Source: Pirellulales bacterium (lineage in GTDB: Bacteria > Planctomycetota > Planctomycetia > Pirellulales > JACPPG01). From it: 64,000 nt of DNA. Where the stretch lies: contig DASXEJ010000381.1 of assembly GCA_036490175.1 (NCBI GenBank), positions 1 through 64,000 on the forward strand, written 5' to 3'. The translations under genes were made by a program, and so were the position numbers. Below, piece by piece: positions 45,022-53,666 of this stretch; within the stretch, counting starts at the first letter, position 1, and each line of letters begins with the position of its first letter. The notes under the pieces were generated by a model. It saw nothing but the letters and a program-made list of their open reading frames with translations. It did no database searches and was not told where the DNA came from.

Positions 45022-46056
45022 ATGCCCGGCTTTTTGGAGCTTGCTGCCAGCGAAGATGCCGTGCGGTTTCCTGCGTCGTCGTCTGTCCGTCGGCCTGCGG
45101 ACGATGCTGGCCTACTCGACGCTTACTCTCAGGCGGTTACCCATGCCGCCGAGCTTGTCAGCCCCTCGGTGGTGAAGATCGAAGTGCGCCAGGCTGCGCA
45201 ACGCAATGCGCACGGCCAGGACGTGCCCGGGGGTGGCGGCACTGGCTCGGGGTTTGTCATTACGCCCGACGGCTTCGTGCTCACCAACAGTCACGTGGTC
45301 CATGGCGCCGAAAAAGTTCAGGTGATGTTTTCCGACGGGCAGAAGGTGTCGGCCGACGTCGTGGGAGACGATCCGGACAGCGACCTGGCCGTGATCCGGG
45401 CCCATGCTTCGGAATTGCCGCCGGTTGTGCTGGGGGACTCGCAATCGATCCGCGTGGGACAATTGGCGATTGCGATTGGCAACCCGCTGGGGTTTAGCTG
45501 CTCGGTCACTGCCGGCGTGGTCAGCGCGCTGGGACGTTCCTTGCGGGCGGGAAGCGGCCGATTGATGGACGACATCATTCAAACCGACGCGGCGCTCAAT
45601 CCGGGCAATTCGGGCGGGCCGCTGGTGAACTCGCGCGGCGAAGTGATCGGCGTCAACACGGCCATGATCTTGCCGGCGCAAGGAATCTGTTTTGCCATCG
45701 CCGTGAACACGGCGCGGCTGGTGACCACGCAATTGATCGCCTACGGCCGCGTGCGGCGCAGCGTGATTGGCGTGGCGGGCCAGAATGTCGCACTGCCACG
45801 AGCATTGGCGCGGCAGCATGACATACTGTCCGATACGGCTGTGCTGGTGATGGGAGTCGAGCCACGTGGTCCTGCCGCGGCGGCCGGACTGCACGAAGGA
45901 GACTTGATTGTCGAGTTCGAGGGGCGTTCGATTGCCAGCATCGACGACCTGCACTCGGTGCTCACGCATGGCCGTATCGGCACGACATGCCGCATTCTGG
46001 TGCTACGCGACGGCGATCGAGTCGAACTGCAAATCGCGCCGGCCGAAAAGGCCTGA
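45022..46056 (+). CDS. HtrA/DegP-like serine protease without a visible signal
   Basis: 344 residues from ATG 45022 (AAGGAAGG upstream). Trypsin-like domain with His91 (TNSHVVHG), Asp121 (DSDLAVI) and Ser197 (NPGNSGGPL); one PDZ domain from about 255. There is no signal peptide or membrane segment; the N-terminus is a plain 45-residue extension. DegP-type proteins usually act in the periplasm, so this copy is probably cytoplasmic, or exported by an unseen route. Confidence 0.9.
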   Translation: MPGFLELAASEDAVRFPASSSVRRPADDAGLLDAYSQAVTHAAELVSPSVVKIEVRQAAQRNAHGQDVPGGGGTGSGFVITPDGFVLTNSHVVHGAEKVQVMFSDGQKVSADVVGDDPDSDLAVIRAHASELPPVVLGDSQSIRVGQLAIAIGNPLGFSCSVTAGVVSALGRSLRAGSGRLMDDIIQTDAALNPGNSGGPLVNSRGEVIGVNTAMILPAQGICFAIAVNTARLVTTQLIAYGRVRRSVIGVAGQNVALPRALARQHDILSDTAVLVMGVEPRGPAAAAGLHEGDLIVEFEGRSIASIDDLHSVLTHGRIGTTCRILVLRDGDRVELQIAPAEKA

Positions 46057-46103
46057 GCAGCTCTCGCCGATCAGAGTTGAGGAGACGCATCGGTTTGGCG
46101 CAT

Positions 46104-46139
46104 AAAAAATGCGTGCCGCGCACGAGGCGCGGCACGCAT
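46104..46139 (-). terminator. Intrinsic terminator of the blaI-blaR1-like operon
   Basis: ATGCGTGCCGCGC (46109-46121) and GCGCGGCACGCAT (46127-46139) form a perfect 13-bp stem with a five-base loop; on the minus strand it runs into six T (46109-46104). It lies 17 bases past the BlaR1-like stop at 46157. Confidence 0.9.
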
Positions 46140-46156
46140 GCTTGTCAAATATCTCG

Positions 46157-47893
46157 TTAGCGGGCAGACAAACTTAAGTTCACGGGCTCGCCCCCTGCGA
46201 TCGTGAACATGGCCTTCAGTAATGCCGGGTCTAGATCATTCGGAAGCAGTCGGACCGATCCGTCGTCAACGGCCACCATGATGCCGCCGAATTCCTTTGC
46301 CAGGCCGGCCTTGGGGTGGTCGGCGTCGAACTGCCAATCGTCAGGCTTGGTCCAGGGAATAGCGTGATCTTCGTCCACTTCCACAACCGCGATCGTGTTT
46401 GAAAGTCCGTCGGTAATCTGCATCAATTTGACGCCGGTCTCGCCGGGGAACGTGGTCACGGCACCGCGCGGTGTCAGATACACGGTCCGGCCGTCGGTCA
46501 GTTTCGAATGGGGCGACTTGTACGTCGCAGGCATCTTGGCGATCAGCGCCTTGTTGTGGTCGCTATCCCACGGCTCATCGAGATGGAATTCCTTGTAGAG
46601 ATTTTTTTGATCGAGGTACGGCAACACGGCGACGCGCCAACTCAGCAGCGGTTTACCATTCTTGGCAATGTAGGCGGGAGGGAAGGCTTTCGACTCGTCC
46701 GTGGCGGCAAAGTTATGATTTGCCAGCATGATCTGCTTGAGATTGTTCATATCGAGTCGTCGATCGCCCGCTTGGTTTTCGGCAGATTTCTTTTCAGGCT
46801 CGGTTGCGGCGGGCTGCTTGGCCTCTTGTGCCACGAGTTTCCAAGGAACCACGCTCACGAAGGCTGCGACGACGAGCGCGCTCGCAGCGACAATCAGATA
46901 ATTGCGAGTAATCGGTTTGACGCGTGTCATGGATAGAATTCTCCTTTCCAGGTTTCCAGAAGAACCAAAAACGCCTGCAGTGGCGAATGACGGACGCAGG
47001 CACGCCTCGGGGCGAGTGGCAAGCGACAGCAACAGACGGCCATATTCGACCGGCCGCGCGATACCGCGATCGAGCACCAATTCGTCGCAGGCCGCTTCCT
47101 GGGTCTCGGACCAGCCGCGTGCCATGAGCCACACCAGTGGATGAAAGAAAAACAGGGAACGGACCGCCAGCGGCAGCCAATTCCAGGCCAGGTCGCGTCG
47201 CTGCAGGTGTGCCAGCTCGTGCCCGGCCATGACGCCGATTTCGGCATTGTCAAATGTCGCCAAAACATCATGCGGAAAAATGATTGTCGGCCGCACGATG
47301 CCGACGATGGCCGCGCAGGCCGCCGTACGCGACACGCGCAGCTCGGGCAAATGCCTCAGACCAAGACGCCTCGCTTGCTGCCGGCAAAGCGAGCGGAGCG
47401 ATCGAGCGCGGACAGCCACGCTGAGACGAACCAGCCGGCGGGCAGCGCTCCACTGCCGCACGGCAATCACGATCGAAAACAGCACACCGATCAGCCAACA
47501 AAAGCATGCGACGATCTTTGCGACGCGCGCAACGGCGGGAGCAACGGCACCATGGGTCTTCGAGGCGGCCTTGGTCTGGCCGTACTGTTCAACTTTACCA
47601 AGCTGTGTCAGTTGGGACGCGTTCGTGGCCATAGCCTGGGCTGGCGCCAACGACGCCGTGTTAGGCGGCAGCACCGGTACGTCTACCGGCATGGCCCAGA
47701 CTATGGCCACGAGCAATTTCACGCACGCCAATCGCCACATCCAGCACACGACGCGCGGCGACAGAAACGTACACCTACACGACAAGAGCCAGACGATGGC
47801 CAGCACAATGCCCCCTTGCCAGGTGGCGCGCCACATAGCGTCGAACCACGACTCGGTCCACGGCCCGATGTATTGCAGAAGAGTATTCATCAT
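46157..47893 (-). CDS. BlaR1-like M56 metallopeptidase with DUF1559 sensor domain
   Basis: 578 residues. An M56 peptidase of the BlaR1/MecR1 class: membrane helices near 28-37, 53-68 and 125-145, zinc motif HELAH at 225-229, and EAACDELVLDRG later. A final helix (about 334-354) leads outside to a DUF1559 domain (380-578: NNLKQIMLANHNF, KPLLSWRVAVLPYL, DGRTVYLTPRG, DGLSNTIAVVEVD, PWTKPDDW). In BlaR1 a penicillin-binding domain sits there; here DUF1559 takes its place as the likely sensor. Signal sensed outside would activate the peptidase to inactivate the BlaI-like repressor. Start overlaps the blaI stop in ATGATGA. Confidence 0.85.
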   Translation of the reverse strand: MMNTLLQYIGPWTESWFDAMWRATWQGGIVLAIVWLLSCRCTFLSPRVVCWMWRLACVKLLVAIVWAMPVDVPVLPPNTASLAPAQAMATNASQLTQLGKVEQYGQTKAASKTHGAVAPAVARVAKIVACFCWLIGVLFSIVIAVRQWSAARRLVRLSVAVRARSLRSLCRQQARRLGLRHLPELRVSRTAACAAIVGIVRPTIIFPHDVLATFDNAEIGVMAGHELAHLQRRDLAWNWLPLAVRSLFFFHPLVWLMARGWSETQEAACDELVLDRGIARPVEYGRLLLSLATRPEACLRPSFATAGVFGSSGNLERRILSMTRVKPITRNYLIVAASALVVAAFVSVVPWKLVAQEAKQPAATEPEKKSAENQAGDRRLDMNNLKQIMLANHNFAATDESKAFPPAYIAKNGKPLLSWRVAVLPYLDQKNLYKEFHLDEPWDSDHNKALIAKMPATYKSPHSKLTDGRTVYLTPRGAVTTFPGETGVKLMQITDGLSNTIAVVEVDEDHAIPWTKPDDWQFDADHPKAGLAKEFGGIMVAVDDGSVRLLPNDLDPALLKAMFTIAGGEPVNLSLSAR

Positions 47894-48285
47894 TTGCTCT
47901 CCTTATCGCGGGCTTCGAGTTCTCGCAGCAATTGTTCGACGCGGCGCGCTTCGGCCTCGGTCAGGTTGGGAGCCTTGGCGAGATAAGCGATGAAAGGGGA
48001 CATCGAGCCGCCCAGCACATCCTCGACAAAGTTGCCCACCAGGCCGTGCAACAGGTCGGCCTTGGTGATCTTGGGCCGGTACTGATGCACGCCGTCGACC
48101 TTGCGGCGGCCGAGATAGCCTTTGCTGCGCAGCCGCTCCATGATCGTGAGCAGCGTCGTGCGGGCCTGGCCCGAAGTTTCGGCAAAATACCGGGCGACTT
48201 CGCGCACCGTGATGGGATGGTGGTCGGCGACGTATTGCAGCACGTCGAGTTCCAGCGGACCGAGCGATTCACGCGGGGGCGACAT
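47890..48285 (-). CDS. BlaI/MecI-family repressor
   Basis: 131 residues from ATG 48285 with AAGGAG upstream. Winged-helix domain (LGPLELDVLQYVADHHPITVREVARYFAE...ARTTLLTIMERLRSKGYLGRRKVDGVHQYRP) and a C-terminal dimerisation helix. Represses its own operon via the palindromic sites upstream (48302-48343); relieved when the BlaR1-like partner is activated. Four-base overlap with the partner gene. Confidence 0.93.
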   Translation of the reverse strand: MSPPRESLGPLELDVLQYVADHHPITVREVARYFAETSGQARTTLLTIMERLRSKGYLGRRKVDGVHQYRPKITKADLLHGLVGNFVEDVLGGSMSPFIAYLAKAPNLTEAEARRVEQLLRELEARDKESK

Positions 48286-48301
48286 AGTGGGTCTCCTTTG
48301 C

Positions 48302-48344
48302 CTATGCGTGTAGTCAGTGTATCGAAGACTATGCGCGTAGTCAA
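48302..48344 (-). promoter_or_regulatory. Promoter and tandem operators of the blaI-blaR1-like operon
   Basis: On the minus strand TTGACT (48344-48339) and TACACT (48321-48316) are 17 bases apart, a sigma-70 promoter. Two near-identical palindromes overlap it: CTATGCGTGTAGTCA (48302-48316) and CTATGCGCGTAGTCA (48329-48343), 27 bases apart; the inner one reads GACTATGCGCGTAGTC, near-perfectly symmetric. Placed over the -35/spacer and over the start point, they are the expected BlaI-type operators and imply autoregulation. Confidence 0.85.
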
Positions 48345-48454
48345 CAGCGCGCGGAAAATAATTGAGGATCGAAGCGCACCGCAAGCCGTGGCGAGCAATG
48401 CGCGAACAGAGACGCATCGCGCCAGGGTGAATTCAGCCACGAACCCGTCACCGC

Positions 48455-49249
48455 CTAATCCGGCAGCCGGACGGGCTCGCCCCCGTTGCGGGTGAAGAGG
48501 GCCGTTAAGGTTGGCTCGGCAATCGTATCGGCGATGAAGTGGACCGAGCCATCGCACAGCGCGGCGTGGAAACCGCCCAGGTAGTGCCCGCCGAGTTCGG
48601 CCTTGGGGTCCTGCGGTTCAAACTTCCAATCGTCGGGCTTGGTCCAGGGAACCGCGGCTGCGTCGTCGACTTCGACCACGGCGATCGTGTTTGAGGTGCC
48701 GTCGGTGATATGCGCGAGGCCGATATTCTTGCCTCCGGGAAATGACGTGTTGTCGCCGCGCGGTGTGACGTACACCGTGCGACCGTCTTTAAGTACCGAT
48801 GTCGGGGCCCGATAAACGTCGGGCATCTTTGCGACGAGCGCCTTGTTGTATTCGCTATCCCATGGCTCGTCGCGATGAAAATCGTTGTAGAGGGCCTGCT
48901 GTTCCAGGTAAGGGAGCAATGCGACCCTCCAGCTCAAAAGGGGTTTCTCCGCTGTGCCTGAGTACGCCGCAGGAAGCTTATTGAAGGTGTCGTGATAGTT
49001 GAGCATCGCGAGCATGATGCGTTTCATGTTGTTTGTCGTTTTTTGCTTATTCCTGGCCTCGGCCGCTGCCGCTTTGGCGCCCTCCTTGTCATCATCCGCG
49101 AGCGCGACGGCAAACACGGTTGTGGGCCGCTTCGTAGCGGCGTCTTCGGCCGCGAGCCGTGCGACGAACAGGCCCCCTACAAAGAAAAGTAGGAAGAATG
49201 CTGTTGAGAAATGATGCCGACAAGCAAGTCGATAGACGCGAACCGCCAT
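48455..49249 (-). CDS. Free DUF1559 protein paralogous to the BlaR1-like sensor
   Basis: 264 residues from ATG 49249 with GGAGG upstream. An N-terminal hydrophobic segment (about 16-36) serves as signal or anchor; it lacks the prepilin-type leader common in DUF1559 proteins. The rest matches the BlaR1-like sensor domain block for block: NNMKRIMLAMLNYHD, KPLLSWRVALLPYLEQ, DEPWDSEYNKALVAKMP, DGRTVYVTPRG, DGTSNTIAVVEVD, PWTKPDDW. Lies just upstream of the blaI-like promoter on the same strand. Could be the ligand, co-sensor or a decoy for the BlaR1-like receptor. Confidence 0.8.
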   Translation of the reverse strand: MAVRVYRLACRHHFSTAFFLLFFVGGLFVARLAAEDAATKRPTTVFAVALADDDKEGAKAAAAEARNKQKTTNNMKRIMLAMLNYHDTFNKLPAAYSGTAEKPLLSWRVALLPYLEQQALYNDFHRDEPWDSEYNKALVAKMPDVYRAPTSVLKDGRTVYVTPRGDNTSFPGGKNIGLAHITDGTSNTIAVVEVDDAAAVPWTKPDDWKFEPQDPKAELGGHYLGGFHAALCDGSVHFIADTIAEPTLTALFTRNGGEPVRLPD

Positions 49250-49339
49250 GAGAAGCCTCCCCCCTCTTTTTTTAGACCGATCCGAAGGCCATATGACCCC
49301 GCGCCGGAAAGTTTCTCGCAAGCGACCGCACGAGGCGTG

Positions 49340-50383
49340 TTATTTATTGAGCCTGGCGGTGATCCACTCGCGCAACTCTAGGAGCACGGCCGGTGAGATC
49401 TCTCCGGCAAAGCCTGGTTCGGTGTTGTCCTTGACTGGTTTCAGATTGTGGCTCGCCCCGGCGACGACAAGAAGTTTATGGTCGTCTGCGGCGCGCGAGG
49501 CCAGGCCCACATCAACGGGCTTGGCGTCGCGCTCGGGCGAAACCTGTACATCCTGCTCGCCAGCGATGACCAGCACCGGGCCCTTGATCCGGGCGGCCAG
49601 TTTGCTGGGATCGGTCGCGAAATTGCTTTGCAGAAATTTGCCGATGTAGGCCGGATAAAGCGCCTGCAGCCCCGCGGGCACATCGCTTGGTACTTTTCCG
49701 GTGTCCTTGATCGCTTGGACCACACGGGCATTCTCGTCAAGAAAATACTTTGTCTGCTCGGGCGTGGCCTTTTGTTTAACCAGCAACCGTACGAGCTGAT
49801 CGTGAATCACCGCGTCGAGCGATCGGCCCGGTGTACTCAACAGAACGAGTACGGCAGGCCTTGCAGGAGTGGCGGCCAGCTTTTCGCCCACGGCTAGCGC
49901 CAGCACGCCCCCCTCGCTATGGCCGAGGATGCCGACACGATCGGCAGCGATTTCCGGCTGCCGCCGGACGAACTCGTAGGCCGCGGCGACATCGTCGACA
50001 AAGTTTTCCCACGAGAAGAACTCTCCATACTGCGCGCGGTCTTTGGGCAACTCGCCGACGTTTGCGTGCATGCCTCGCTTGTCGTACCGCAAGGATGCGA
50101 TACCGTGTTTTGCCAGATCCACGGCAATATCTTTCAGCAGATCGGTGACCAACGTCGGTGCTTGATTGCCGTCGCGGTCTGTCGGGCCGCTGCCGGGGAC
50201 TAGTACCACGGCCGGGAACTTTGTACCCGGTTTACCTTCCGGTAACAGAAGTGTGCCAGCCAAGCTCGTCCCGCCGGCGCCAGGAAAGGTGACGGTCCGA
50301 TCGACGGGCTGCGCCGGCACAGTAGTGGCACAGGTTAAAAATGTGCCAATCAGAATCGCGACAGTTTTTACCAGGCTCGACAT
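49340..50383 (-). CDS. Secreted alpha/beta hydrolase
   Basis: 347 residues with a signal peptide (to about residue 25). LPEGKPGTKFPAVVLVPGSGPTDRDGNQ is the oxyanion strand region, GILGHSEGG holds the nucleophile Ser, GEQDVQVSPERD the acid, and GASHNLK the His. Resembles the S9-like/dienelactone-type hydrolase family found as extracytoplasmic esterases or peptidases. It lies upstream of the DUF1559 gene, 91 bases away on the same strand. Confidence 0.85.
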   Translation of the reverse strand: MSSLVKTVAILIGTFLTCATTVPAQPVDRTVTFPGAGGTSLAGTLLLPEGKPGTKFPAVVLVPGSGPTDRDGNQAPTLVTDLLKDIAVDLAKHGIASLRYDKRGMHANVGELPKDRAQYGEFFSWENFVDDVAAAYEFVRRQPEIAADRVGILGHSEGGVLALAVGEKLAATPARPAVLVLLSTPGRSLDAVIHDQLVRLLVKQKATPEQTKYFLDENARVVQAIKDTGKVPSDVPAGLQALYPAYIGKFLQSNFATDPSKLAARIKGPVLVIAGEQDVQVSPERDAKPVDVGLASRAADDHKLLVVAGASHNLKPVKDNTEPGFAGEISPAVLLELREWITARLNK

Positions 50384-50459
50384 CTGTTCCCGCCCTCGGT
50401 GTCGAAATCGCCCTGACAGTCTAACCGTGCGAACCGTGCATGGACAACGGCCGGTCGTC

Positions 50460-51602
50460 CTAGCGCGACGTGGCGCTCGGATTGCTTGTCGGGAGCGACG
50501 GCGTGGAGAGCCTTCGTCCAGAGGCCAGGCTGTTTGTCCGGACGGTTTCTGTCGCTTCGCCGGCGGCGTTCAGGAATGCGTCGACTTGCTGGCCCACGTA
50601 CATGTTGTCGGCCCCGGGCGCCAGGGCGTAGATTACTTGCAATACGCGCGTGTCGACACGCTCGACGCTGTTCCCGATGAGCGAAACCTTAGGCTGAACA
50701 TAGGGCTCGACGCGCACGAACGACAAGGCGATCTTCTGGCTGGCATTGCCGCGGACGCATGCTTCGCCGGGAATGCCAGGGCGAAAGCGGGCGATATCTT
50801 GCTCGTCGATATCGATCCGTACGTGCATTTGCGATAGATCGCCCAGCACCACCAGCGGCTGCCCTGGCGGCGTGCCTACGTACTCGCCTGGGCGCACGTC
50901 GACTTTCAGCACGTGACCGTCGACCGGCGCCCGGATGTGCAGCCTGTCGAGCTCGGTGCGATATTGCTCGACCAGCGTGCGCTGTCGCGCGACGTCGACG
51001 CGGGCCAATGCCTTATCGTGTGTCCAGCTACCGGCCTTGAGCAGCTGATCTTCGGCCTTGGCCTGCAGCATCGCTTCGATCGAGCTGGTCAGCGACTGGC
51101 GCCGCTGAATGACTTCTTCCTCGGGCACCGCGCGGTGGGCCAGCAATTTCTCGCGACGTTCGAGCAAGTCGCGCTGGGCCACGACGTCGGCCTCGGCCCG
51201 CCGCACTTTTGCCTCACTGGGCGGAATCTCTTCCGGTCGCGGCATTTCTTCCAGGCGATCGAGCGTTGCCTGCGCGGCGGCCAGCTGCGCCTCGCGCACG
51301 TGCAATTCTGCAAGGATCTGTCGATCGTCGAGGCGGAACAGCGCGTCGCCCGCCTTGACCTGATCCCCCACGTCGACCAGCACTTCGACGACGACACCCG
51401 GTTCGGGCGAGCCGACCTTGATGTTCTCGGTCCGCGCTTCGACAAGGCCAGCAGCTGCGATCACATCTGCATACGGAGAGCGCGCCGGCTCGGCCAGGGG
51501 ACCATGCTCTGGCGGCGCCTGGTGCGTGCGCACCAGGTGATAACTCATGAACGCGATGCAACCGACCGCAATGCCTGGCAAAAGCAATTTACCGAAGGAC
51601 AT
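50460..51602 (-). CDS. DevB-like membrane fusion protein
   Basis: 380 residues. N-terminal membrane anchor (about 5-22), then the HlyD/DevB biotinyl-lipoyl-like half motif SPEPGVVVEVLVDVGDQVKAGDALFRLD, a long coiled coil (about 75-190) and a second half motif with IRAPVDGHVLKVDVRPGEYV. Bridges the inner-membrane ABC exporter to an outer-membrane partner. Last gene of the tetR-devC-devA-devB run, overlapping devA's stop by one base. Confidence 0.88.
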   Translation of the reverse strand: MSFGKLLLPGIAVGCIAFMSYHLVRTHQAPPEHGPLAEPARSPYADVIAAAGLVEARTENIKVGSPEPGVVVEVLVDVGDQVKAGDALFRLDDRQILAELHVREAQLAAAQATLDRLEEMPRPEEIPPSEAKVRRAEADVVAQRDLLERREKLLAHRAVPEEEVIQRRQSLTSSIEAMLQAKAEDQLLKAGSWTHDKALARVDVARQRTLVEQYRTELDRLHIRAPVDGHVLKVDVRPGEYVGTPPGQPLVVLGDLSQMHVRIDIDEQDIARFRPGIPGEACVRGNASQKIALSFVRVEPYVQPKVSLIGNSVERVDTRVLQVIYALAPGADNMYVGQQVDAFLNAAGEATETVRTNSLASGRRLSTPSLPTSNPSATSR

Positions 51603-52330
51603 CAGGCTTCTCCCGCCGGCGTGCCGGCAGTTTGCGTGGCGACGTGTTCGACCCGCCCGTCGGCCATGGAAATGATCCGGTCACCGTAAGAGAAAATGCG
51701 GCTGTCGTGCGTCACGACGATCACCGCGCGATCCTTTTGAACCACCACGCGGCGGACGAGTTCGAGCACCGTCTGGCCCGACTTGGCGTCGAGCGCCGCG
51801 GTGGGTTCGTCGCACACGAGCAGACGCGGTTCGTGTACTAGCGCGCGGGCAATGGCCACGCGCTGCTGCTGGCCGCCGGAGAGCTGGCGGGGCAGGGCGT
51901 CTGCCCGAGCGCCCAGGTCTACCGCGTCGAGCAGTAGCCGAGCGCGGTGGAGGGCATTGCGCCGGGGTACACGGCCGATCAACAGGGGCACTGCGACGTT
52001 CTCAACCGCCGAGAGTGCCGGGAGCAGGTTGTATTGCTGAAAGACAAATCCAATGTTCGTGGCCCGAAATTGCACCAATTGCCGCGGCGATAATCGCGAT
52101 TGCACGGCGCCGAACACGTCGACCTCGCCCCCGGTGGGCCGCAGCAAACCGGCGATGATCGAGATCAGCGTCGTCTTGCCGCAACCGCTGGGGCCGACGA
52201 GCAATGTCAGCTCGCCAGCATGAACCGTGAGATCGACGTCCACGAGTGCGCGGACCCGCGTATCGCCGGTGCCAAAATCTTTTCCCAGGCTGCGGCAAGC
52301 GACAGCGATAGCGCTGTGGGCCGTGACCAT
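51602..52330 (-). CDS. DevA/LolD-type ABC exporter ATPase
   Basis: 242 residues. Walker [10 protein letters not shown], signature [10 protein letters not shown], Walker [13 protein letters not shown], and H-loop VVTHDSR all present, in the MacB/LolD/DevA branch. ATG 52330 has GAGGG seven bases upstream. Pairs with the FtsX-like permease encoded upstream. Confidence 0.95.
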   Translation of the reverse strand: MVTAHSAIAVACRSLGKDFGTGDTRVRALVDVDLTVHAGELTLLVGPSGCGKTTLISIIAGLLRPTGGEVDVFGAVQSRLSPRQLVQFRATNIGFVFQQYNLLPALSAVENVAVPLLIGRVPRRNALHRARLLLDAVDLGARADALPRQLSGGQQQRVAIARALVHEPRLLVCDEPTAALDAKSGQTVLELVRRVVVQKDRAVIVVTHDSRIFSYGDRIISMADGRVEHVATQTAGTPAGEA

Positions 52331-52407
52331 TATGCGACCCTCGGATCTGTTGCCGCGGCCCTTGCGCCCGATAACTCACGATAAGGTGGTGGACCCGCGT
52401 GGGATGC

Positions 52408-52492
52408 CTGGGGTCGGTCGGCAAGCCGTTCCCCGCAATCAAATTGCGGGAGACCCTCCGTCCACTGCGTCCAGTGGGATGCGCGACCCCAG
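52408..52492. repeat. Cloverleaf-like structured element between devC and devA
   Basis: CTGGGGTCG (52408-52416) and CGACCCCAG (52484-52492) are perfect closing arms. Inside lie CGGC/GCCG (52419-52428), CCCGCAAT/ATTGCGGG (52432-52439, 52443-52450) and CCACTG/CAGTGG (52462-52467, 52472-52477). GGGATGC occurs as a direct repeat at 52401 and 52476. This folds as a multi-branch element of 85 bases within a 193-base gap inside an otherwise tight operon. It resembles an inserted REP/MITE-like unit or an RNA element controlling devA. Confidence 0.65.
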
Positions 52493-52523
52493 ACATCGGC
52501 ACGGGAAAGACGCGTTGATTCAT

Positions 52524-53663
52524 TCATGTGCGGAAGACCTCGGCAGGCTCCAGCACCAGCACTTTGCGCGCACTAACGAGACTGGCTAGCACGACGATCA
52601 GGCTCACGGCGCCGGCCGATAGTGCCACGACTTGCCACGGCAGATAAAATCCTGCCAGGTGTGCGAGGTTCTTTGTTCCTTCGAAAAACAGAGCTGTGAG
52701 CCCCACGCCGATTCCAAACCCAATGCAACCCACGATAGAAGCTTGCAGCAGCACCATCAGGATCAAGCGGCCATTGGTCAGCCCCATGGCCTTTAGCGCG
52801 CCGAATTGCCGCAGGTTTTCCAAGGTGAAGAGATAAAACGTCTGGCCGGCGATGGCCGTGCCGACAATGAATCCCAACCCGATCGTGATGCCGAAATTCA
52901 CCGGAATGCCGGTCGAGCGGAGATAGTAACCGACCGTGCGCCACACGAAATCCAATCGAGACAACGCCAGCAAGCCCGTCTGGGCCTGGATGCGGCGGCA
53001 GGTTTCCGGCACGCTCGTCAGCTCGTCGGGCTGCGCGAGCACGAACGACATGCGATTGCGCTCGCGGGCTACAAATTCCATAGCCTGCGTGTAACGGCAA
53101 TACATGATCGGAAATGTTTGAAACGGCGGAGACGCTTTGCAGATGCCGACAATGATCGCGCGCTGGTCGTTCATCTCTAACGTATTGCCCAACGTCAAGG
53201 GCTGGCCGGGCCAGAGATACTCGAAGCCTGCCTTGTCCACGATCACTGCGTCGGGATGGCGCAACTCGCTGAGGGAACCCAAGAGCATCTCGGTGGGTGC
53301 GCCGACCAACGTGTCGTCATCCAATCCCAAAAGCGATACCTGGCGAAAACTGCCGTCGGCCACCCGCGCCCGAGCCAACCCTTTATAGAATCGCACGGCC
53401 CACGAAACGCCGGGCACACCACGCACGCGAAAGACGTCGTTCTCGCCCAGCGGCTTGATCTCGTCGGAATTCTGTACTTCGGGTCGCATGACCCAAATGG
53501 CCGCTTCGCGGATGTCGCTGATCTGGCTGGCCGTGCGGCTCATCAAGCCGACAAAGATCGCCGTCTGCTGCGAGATCAGCAGCGTGCCGAAGGCCACGCC
53601 AAAGATCGTGCCCAGGTATTTGGCACGATCTCCGGTGAGCATTCTCCAGGCGACCCAGTTCAT
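52524..53663 (-). CDS. DevC-type FtsX-like permease
   Basis: 379 residues. N-terminal membrane helix (about 17-37), a large extracytoplasmic domain, then three helices in the C-terminal half (LGFIVGTAIAGQTFYLFTLENLRQFGALKAMGLTNGRLILMVL typical of FtsX-like permeases). Exports a glycolipid or other hydrophobic substrate with DevA and DevB in cyanobacterial relatives. Starts three bases after the TetR-family stop. Confidence 0.9.
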   Translation of the reverse strand: MNWVAWRMLTGDRAKYLGTIFGVAFGTLLISQQTAIFVGLMSRTASQISDIREAAIWVMRPEVQNSDEIKPLGENDVFRVRGVPGVSWAVRFYKGLARARVADGSFRQVSLLGLDDDTLVGAPTEMLLGSLSELRHPDAVIVDKAGFEYLWPGQPLTLGNTLEMNDQRAIIVGICKASPPFQTFPIMYCRYTQAMEFVARERNRMSFVLAQPDELTSVPETCRRIQAQTGLLALSRLDFVWRTVGYYLRSTGIPVNFGITIGLGFIVGTAIAGQTFYLFTLENLRQFGALKAMGLTNGRLILMVLLQASIVGCIGFGIGVGLTALFFEGTKNLAHLAGFYLPWQVVALSAGAVSLIVVLASLVSARKVLVLEPAEVFRT

Positions 53664-53666
53664 CGG

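Noticed and set aside
52002-52523. Minus-strand frame of 173 codons across the devC-devA gap
   Set aside because: Half of it is an out-of-frame shadow of devA and the rest reads through the structured element.
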